NCBI GenBank assembly: GCA_949289625.1
Contig: CASEPH010000267.1
Coordinates: 1-8,567, forward strand
From: an uncultured Clostridia bacterium
GTDB taxonomy: Bacteria > Bacillota_A > Clostridia > Oscillospirales > Oscillospiraceae
Reading direction: 5' to 3'
Length of the DNA: 8,567 nucleotides
The notes under the pieces are model-generated. The model had not been told where the DNA came from. It ran no database searches and was given only the letters and a program-made list of their open reading frames with translations. Made by a program: the position numbers and the translations under genes. Below, one piece after another: positions 6,026 to 8,567 of the stretch (position 1 is the first letter of the stretch; every line of letters begins with the position of its first letter).

Positions 6026-6871
6026 ATGGGGGAACGGATTAAGACCAGCCGCAAGATACCCTTGTATGCGGTTCACTTTGTCCTGATTCTGTTTGTATTT
6101 TTGCCGCTGATATTTGCCTTTTCCTCCTCCTTCCGGCCTATGGAGGATATCTACCGCTATATCAGCCCCCTGAGCTGGAAGACCTTCTTTCCCGAGCACA
6201 TCACCCTGGAGGCATATTGGTCCATTTTTGTGGAACACGGTTTTGGTCGGGCCCTGCTCAATTCCATCCTGATTGCAATCGTTACCGTGGTTCTGGGGAT
6301 TCTCTTCAACGGAATGGCAGGCTACGCCTTTGCCAAATTCTCCTTTCGCGGGAAGGGCGTGCTGTTTCTGTTGGTGCTGCTCTCCTATATGGTTCCCTTT
6401 GAACTGATCTCCATCAACCTCTATGCCATGATGATCGACCTGGGCTGGATCGACAGCTATCTGGCACTCATTGTGCCCAGCATCCCCAACGGGATGATCA
6501 TTTTCCTCTTCCGGCAATATTTTATGAGTTTTCCGGACTATCTGATTGAGGCGGCCCGGATTGACGGCCTGGGGCTGATCCGCATTTTCTTCAAGATCGT
6601 GCTGCCCAACTCCAAAGCCATTTGTGTCAGCGCCGGCCTGGTGCTGTTTATCAACCAGTGGGAATCCTTCCTGTGGCCCATTTTGGTGACCCGCTCTCCG
6701 GATATGTACACGGTACAGATCGCACTGAGCAATTTCAGCACGCAATATACCCAGAACTGGAACCAGATCTTCGCCGGTTCTCTGATCGCGTTCCTGGTGC
6801 CGGTGGCAATCATCCTGCCGCTGCAGCGCTTTTTCACTGCCGGACTGACTACGTCCGGCTCCAAAGAATAG
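6026..6871 (+). CDS. CUT1-type ABC transporter permease, second subunit (MalG-like)
   Basis: This 281-residue membrane protein is the partner of the upstream permease. It has a short basic cytoplasmic start, a first membrane helix at about 12-33, then helices near 78-100, 111-132, 145-163, 199-215 and 248-266. The EAA loop lies at 175-194 (EAARIDGLGLIRIFFKIVLP), as in MalG/UgpE subunits. ATG 6026 is preferred because AAAGGAG (6011-6017) is eight bases upstream. An in-frame GTG at 6017 would overlap the first permease stop and bury that site; it would add three residues. The close spacing to the first permease suggests translational coupling and equal amounts of both. Substrate specificity is not visible. 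Confidence 0.94.
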   Translation: MGERIKTSRKIPLYAVHFVLILFVFLPLIFAFSSSFRPMEDIYRYISPLSWKTFFPEHITLEAYWSIFVEHGFGRALLNSILIAIVTVVLGILFNGMAGYAFAKFSFRGKGVLFLLVLLSYMVPFELISINLYAMMIDLGWIDSYLALIVPSIPNGMIIFLFRQYFMSFPDYLIEAARIDGLGLIRIFFKIVLPNSKAICVSAGLVLFINQWESFLWPILVTRSPDMYTVQIALSNFSTQYTQNWNQIFAGSLIAFLVPVAIILPLQRFFTAGLTTSGSKE

Positions 6872-6883
6872 GGGGGCTATGCC

Positions 6884-8248
6884 ATGCTGCGTGAAAAAAT
6901 GAGATGGACCTTTTTCACTGATATGCTGGAAGATGAATACCGTCAGTGTGTCCAGGAGGGACGCCTGGTGGAGCCCCTGCTGGACGAGCTGAAGCGGGTA
7001 CAGGCAATCCCGGAAGAAACTGTCCGGGAAGAGGCAGCAAGGGCTCTGCTGCTGACACTGGAGGGCGCGCCCATGGACCCGGCATATCCCTACCGGGAGC
7101 CGGAAACCTGGACGGACATTCTCCGGGCGCTGCCTGCTTCCGGAGGCCGGACCTGGGCGGTGGAACAGTCCTCCCTGCGGGACAAACTGGCAGGTGCCTG
7201 GCAGGGCCGGGCAGCAGGCTGCGTGCTGGGGATTCCGGTGGAGGGGTGGCCCCGAACGAAAATCCGGGCCTACCTGGAGGAAAGCGGGCAGCTTCCTATT
7301 AAAGACTACCTGCACACCTCGTCGGACCCGGAGCTGCGGGAAAAATACCATATCCATGAGGAGGACCCCACCACACCCTATGACCGTCAGCTGGTATGCT
7401 GGCGGGAGTGCCTAGACAGCTATCCCAACGACGACGATCTGAATTACACCGTCCTGGCACTGAAAGCACTGGAGCGGTACGGTCTGCCCCTGACCTCCGA
7501 GAAGGTGGCCGAAACCTGGCTGCTGGGGATTCCGCCCTTCCACGCCTGTACGGCGGAACGGGCGGCGATCCGGAATCTGATGGAGGGCGTGCTCCCACCG
7601 GAGTCCGCCCGGCGCTGCAACCCCTACCGGGAATGGATCGGAGCCCAGATCAGAGCGGATCTCTACGGCTATATCTGTCCGGGGCAGCCCAGGCGGGCCG
7701 CCGAGCTGGCCTGTGCGGACGCAGCAGTATCCCATACCAAAAACGGTATATACGGAGAGATGTTTATCGCCGCGCTGATAAGCCTCTGCCCGGTGGAGGA
7801 GCTCTCCATGCTGGAGCGGGTGCGCTGTGCCATGGAGCAGATCCCGCCTCGGTCCAGACTCTGTGAGGCGCTGGAGCAGGTTTGCAGCACCTTTGAGCAG
7901 GGGAAAAGCTTTGAATGGATGGTGGATGCGGTCCACACTCGGTATGATGAGACCAGACAGTTTGACTGGTGTCTGACCATTCCCAATGCCATGCTGGTGA
8001 CGGCTTGTATTCTCTGGCACACCTCGTTTGAAGAGGCCATCGGTGCAGCGGTCTTGAGCGGCTTTGATACCGACTGCAACGGTGCCACCGCGGGTTCCCT
8101 GCTGGGCCTGTGCCACGGGCTGGCCAAGATCGGGCCAGCATGGCGGGAGTCCTTTGCGCCGGTCATACGCACCAGCGTGCACAGCTACCATGAAATTACG
8201 CTGGATGATCTGGTAGAACGGACCTTGGCACTTGTTCAGTGGAAATAG
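6884..8248 (+). CDS. ADP-ribosylglycohydrolase family protein (DraG/ARH fold), probable ribosyl hydrolase
   Basis: A 454-residue, probably cytosolic enzyme. Residues 1 to about 95 form a charged, mostly helical N-terminal extension with no known signature. The ADP-ribosylglycohydrolase domain then runs from LRDKLAGAWQGRAAGCVLG (98-116) to about 412. The two metal-binding segments are NDDDL (182-186) and GFDTDCNGATAG (393-404), joined by SHTKNGIYGEMF (283-294), a family hallmark. Canonical members read TDDT and DTDT, so the flanking threonines are replaced here (N182, D185, C398) while the aspartates are kept. The family cleaves glycosidic bonds to ribose in ADP-ribosylated proteins or ADP-ribose derivatives. 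Beside ribokinase and nucleoside hydrolase, a small ribose-containing substrate seems more likely than a modified protein. The start is ATG 6884 with GGGGGG (6871-6876) seven bases upstream; it lies 12 bases after the permease stop. Last gene of the operon. Confidence 0.9.
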   Translation: MLREKMRWTFFTDMLEDEYRQCVQEGRLVEPLLDELKRVQAIPEETVREEAARALLLTLEGAPMDPAYPYREPETWTDILRALPASGGRTWAVEQSSLRDKLAGAWQGRAAGCVLGIPVEGWPRTKIRAYLEESGQLPIKDYLHTSSDPELREKYHIHEEDPTTPYDRQLVCWRECLDSYPNDDDLNYTVLALKALERYGLPLTSEKVAETWLLGIPPFHACTAERAAIRNLMEGVLPPESARRCNPYREWIGAQIRADLYGYICPGQPRRAAELACADAAVSHTKNGIYGEMFIAALISLCPVEELSMLERVRCAMEQIPPRSRLCEALEQVCSTFEQGKSFEWMVDAVHTRYDETRQFDWCLTIPNAMLVTACILWHTSFEEAIGAAVLSGFDTDCNGATAGSLLGLCHGLAKIGPAWRESFAPVIRTSVHSYHEITLDDLVERTLALVQWK

Positions 8249-8252
8249 AGAG

Positions 8253-8292
8253 AAATCCCCCAGAGCCGCAAGGCTTTGGGGGATTTTGTTTT
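8253..8292 (+). terminator. Intrinsic terminator of the seven-gene operon
   Basis: A 15-bp stem (8253-8267 with 8272-8286, one G-T pair) is capped by a GCAA tetraloop (8268-8271) and followed by a T-rich stretch (8284-8292, interrupted by one G). It begins four bases after the last stop codon. Strong stem and stable GNRA loop make this a confident call; the leading AAA run gives some bidirectional potential. Confidence 0.95.
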
Positions 8293-8342
8293 GCCCAAAA
8301 ACAGGCTTTAGCCTTGCTGCGTTGCGCTCACGCTTGAGGTAT

Positions 8343-8378
8343 AAAAATGGAGAGGCGCCACATATGCGGCGCCTCTCC
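8343..8378 (-). terminator. Intrinsic terminator of the convergent SLH-protein gene
   Basis: On the - strand a perfect 11-bp stem (8378-8368 with 8359-8349), closing an 8-nt loop that contains CATATG, is followed by ATTTTT (8348-8343). It lies about 57 bases beyond the stop of the SLH gene and faces the operon terminator, insulating the two converging units. Confidence 0.88.
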
Positions 8379-8435
8379 GGCTCATGTGCACTATTTCCAT
8401 TCTGAACCGTTATATCCGGTCCCATCAGGATGGGA

Positions 8436-8567
8436 TCACTCGGCCAGGAAGCGGCCAATGATCACGGTAGCCTCAGCACGGGTAGCCACGCCCTGAGGAT
8501 CCAGCAGCTGGCCGGGCTTGCCGGTGATATAGCCGTTGTCCACTGCCCAGGCAATGGCTTCAGTGGC
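8436..8567 (-). CDS. C-terminal end of an SLH-domain (S-layer homology) protein, partial
   Basis: Reading the - strand from the right edge gives 43 codons and a TGA at 8438-8436; the 5' part lies outside the window. The peptide contains AIAWAVDNGYITG, then GQLLDPQGVATRAEATVIIGRFL, which matches the second half of an S-layer homology repeat (aromatic WA-x-x-NGYITG, then the D-P-x-x-x-x-TRAE-x-x-x-x-x-x-R-F pattern). SLH repeats anchor exported proteins to cell-wall polymers in Firmicutes. As the repeat ends the protein, this is a C-terminal anchoring module; what it anchors is unknown. The gene converges on the operon and looks unrelated to it in function. Confidence 0.88.
   Translation of the reverse strand, partial: ATEAIAWAVDNGYITGKPGQLLDPQGVATRAEATVIIGRFLAE

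Noticed and set aside
5996..7357. A 453-codon open frame on the - strand
   Set aside because: It lies antisense to the second permease and the ADP-ribosylglycohydrolase gene, has no recognisable family and a low-complexity His/Gln/Gly-rich composition typical of a shadow frame in GC-rich coding DNA.
8303..8338. Short inverted repeats (GGCTTTAGCC and GCGTTGCGCTCACGC) between the convergent terminators
   Set aside because: They are weak, short and not repeated elsewhere in the window. I cannot tell a repeat family from chance.
1..8567. CRISPR array, insertion sequence or phage genes
   Set aside because: No spaced direct repeats, transposase or integrase motifs, or terminal inverted repeats were seen anywhere in the window.

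Overview
The window looks like a chromosomal segment of a moderately GC-rich, low-oxygen Firmicute, most likely a gut Clostridia of the Oscillospiraceae (Flavonifractor / Lawsonibacter / Pseudoflavonifractor type). This is inferred from strong AGGAGG-type ribosome binding sites, a sigma-70-type promoter with perfect spacing, a CCA-encoding tRNA-Val gene, a CUT1 sugar ABC transporter without its own ATPase, and an SLH-domain protein at the right edge. The assignment is by impression; no search was possible.

Layout. Positions 1-167 hold a complete small transcription unit: promoter, tRNA-Val(GAC) and intrinsic terminator. A second terminator-like hairpin follows (168-206). Positions 207-662 have no convincing gene. 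An AT-rich regulatory region (663-845) carries two copies of the same LacI-type operator core in opposite orientation, 143 bp apart centre to centre. From 846 to 8248 there is one tightly packed seven-gene operon on the + strand: LacI-family regulator, ribokinase, nucleoside hydrolase, CUT1 solute-binding lipoprotein, two CUT1 permeases, and an ADP-ribosylglycohydrolase (DraG/ARH fold) protein. It ends at a strong intrinsic terminator (8253-8292). A convergent gene on the - strand, ending at 8436 with its own terminator (8343-8378), encodes the C-terminal end of an SLH-domain protein that continues beyond the window.

How the genes fit together. The lipoprotein and two permeases should import a ribose-containing compound, powered by an ATPase encoded elsewhere. 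The DraG-fold enzyme and the nucleoside hydrolase are both glycosidases that act on bonds to ribose, and ribokinase turns the freed ribose into ribose 5-phosphate for the pentose phosphate pathway. The regulator, first in its own operon, very probably controls it through the two operators. The enzyme set (ribokinase + nucleoside hydrolase + ADP-ribosylglycohydrolase) resembles the ribose-utilisation (rus) locus known from Bacteroides thetaiotaomicron, but here a CUT1 ABC importer replaces SusC/SusD-type uptake. The best candidate for an undescribed system is therefore a Firmicute ribosyl-conjugate scavenging operon. Its natural substrate (nucleosides, ADP-ribose-like compounds, or another riboside) cannot be read from the sequence.
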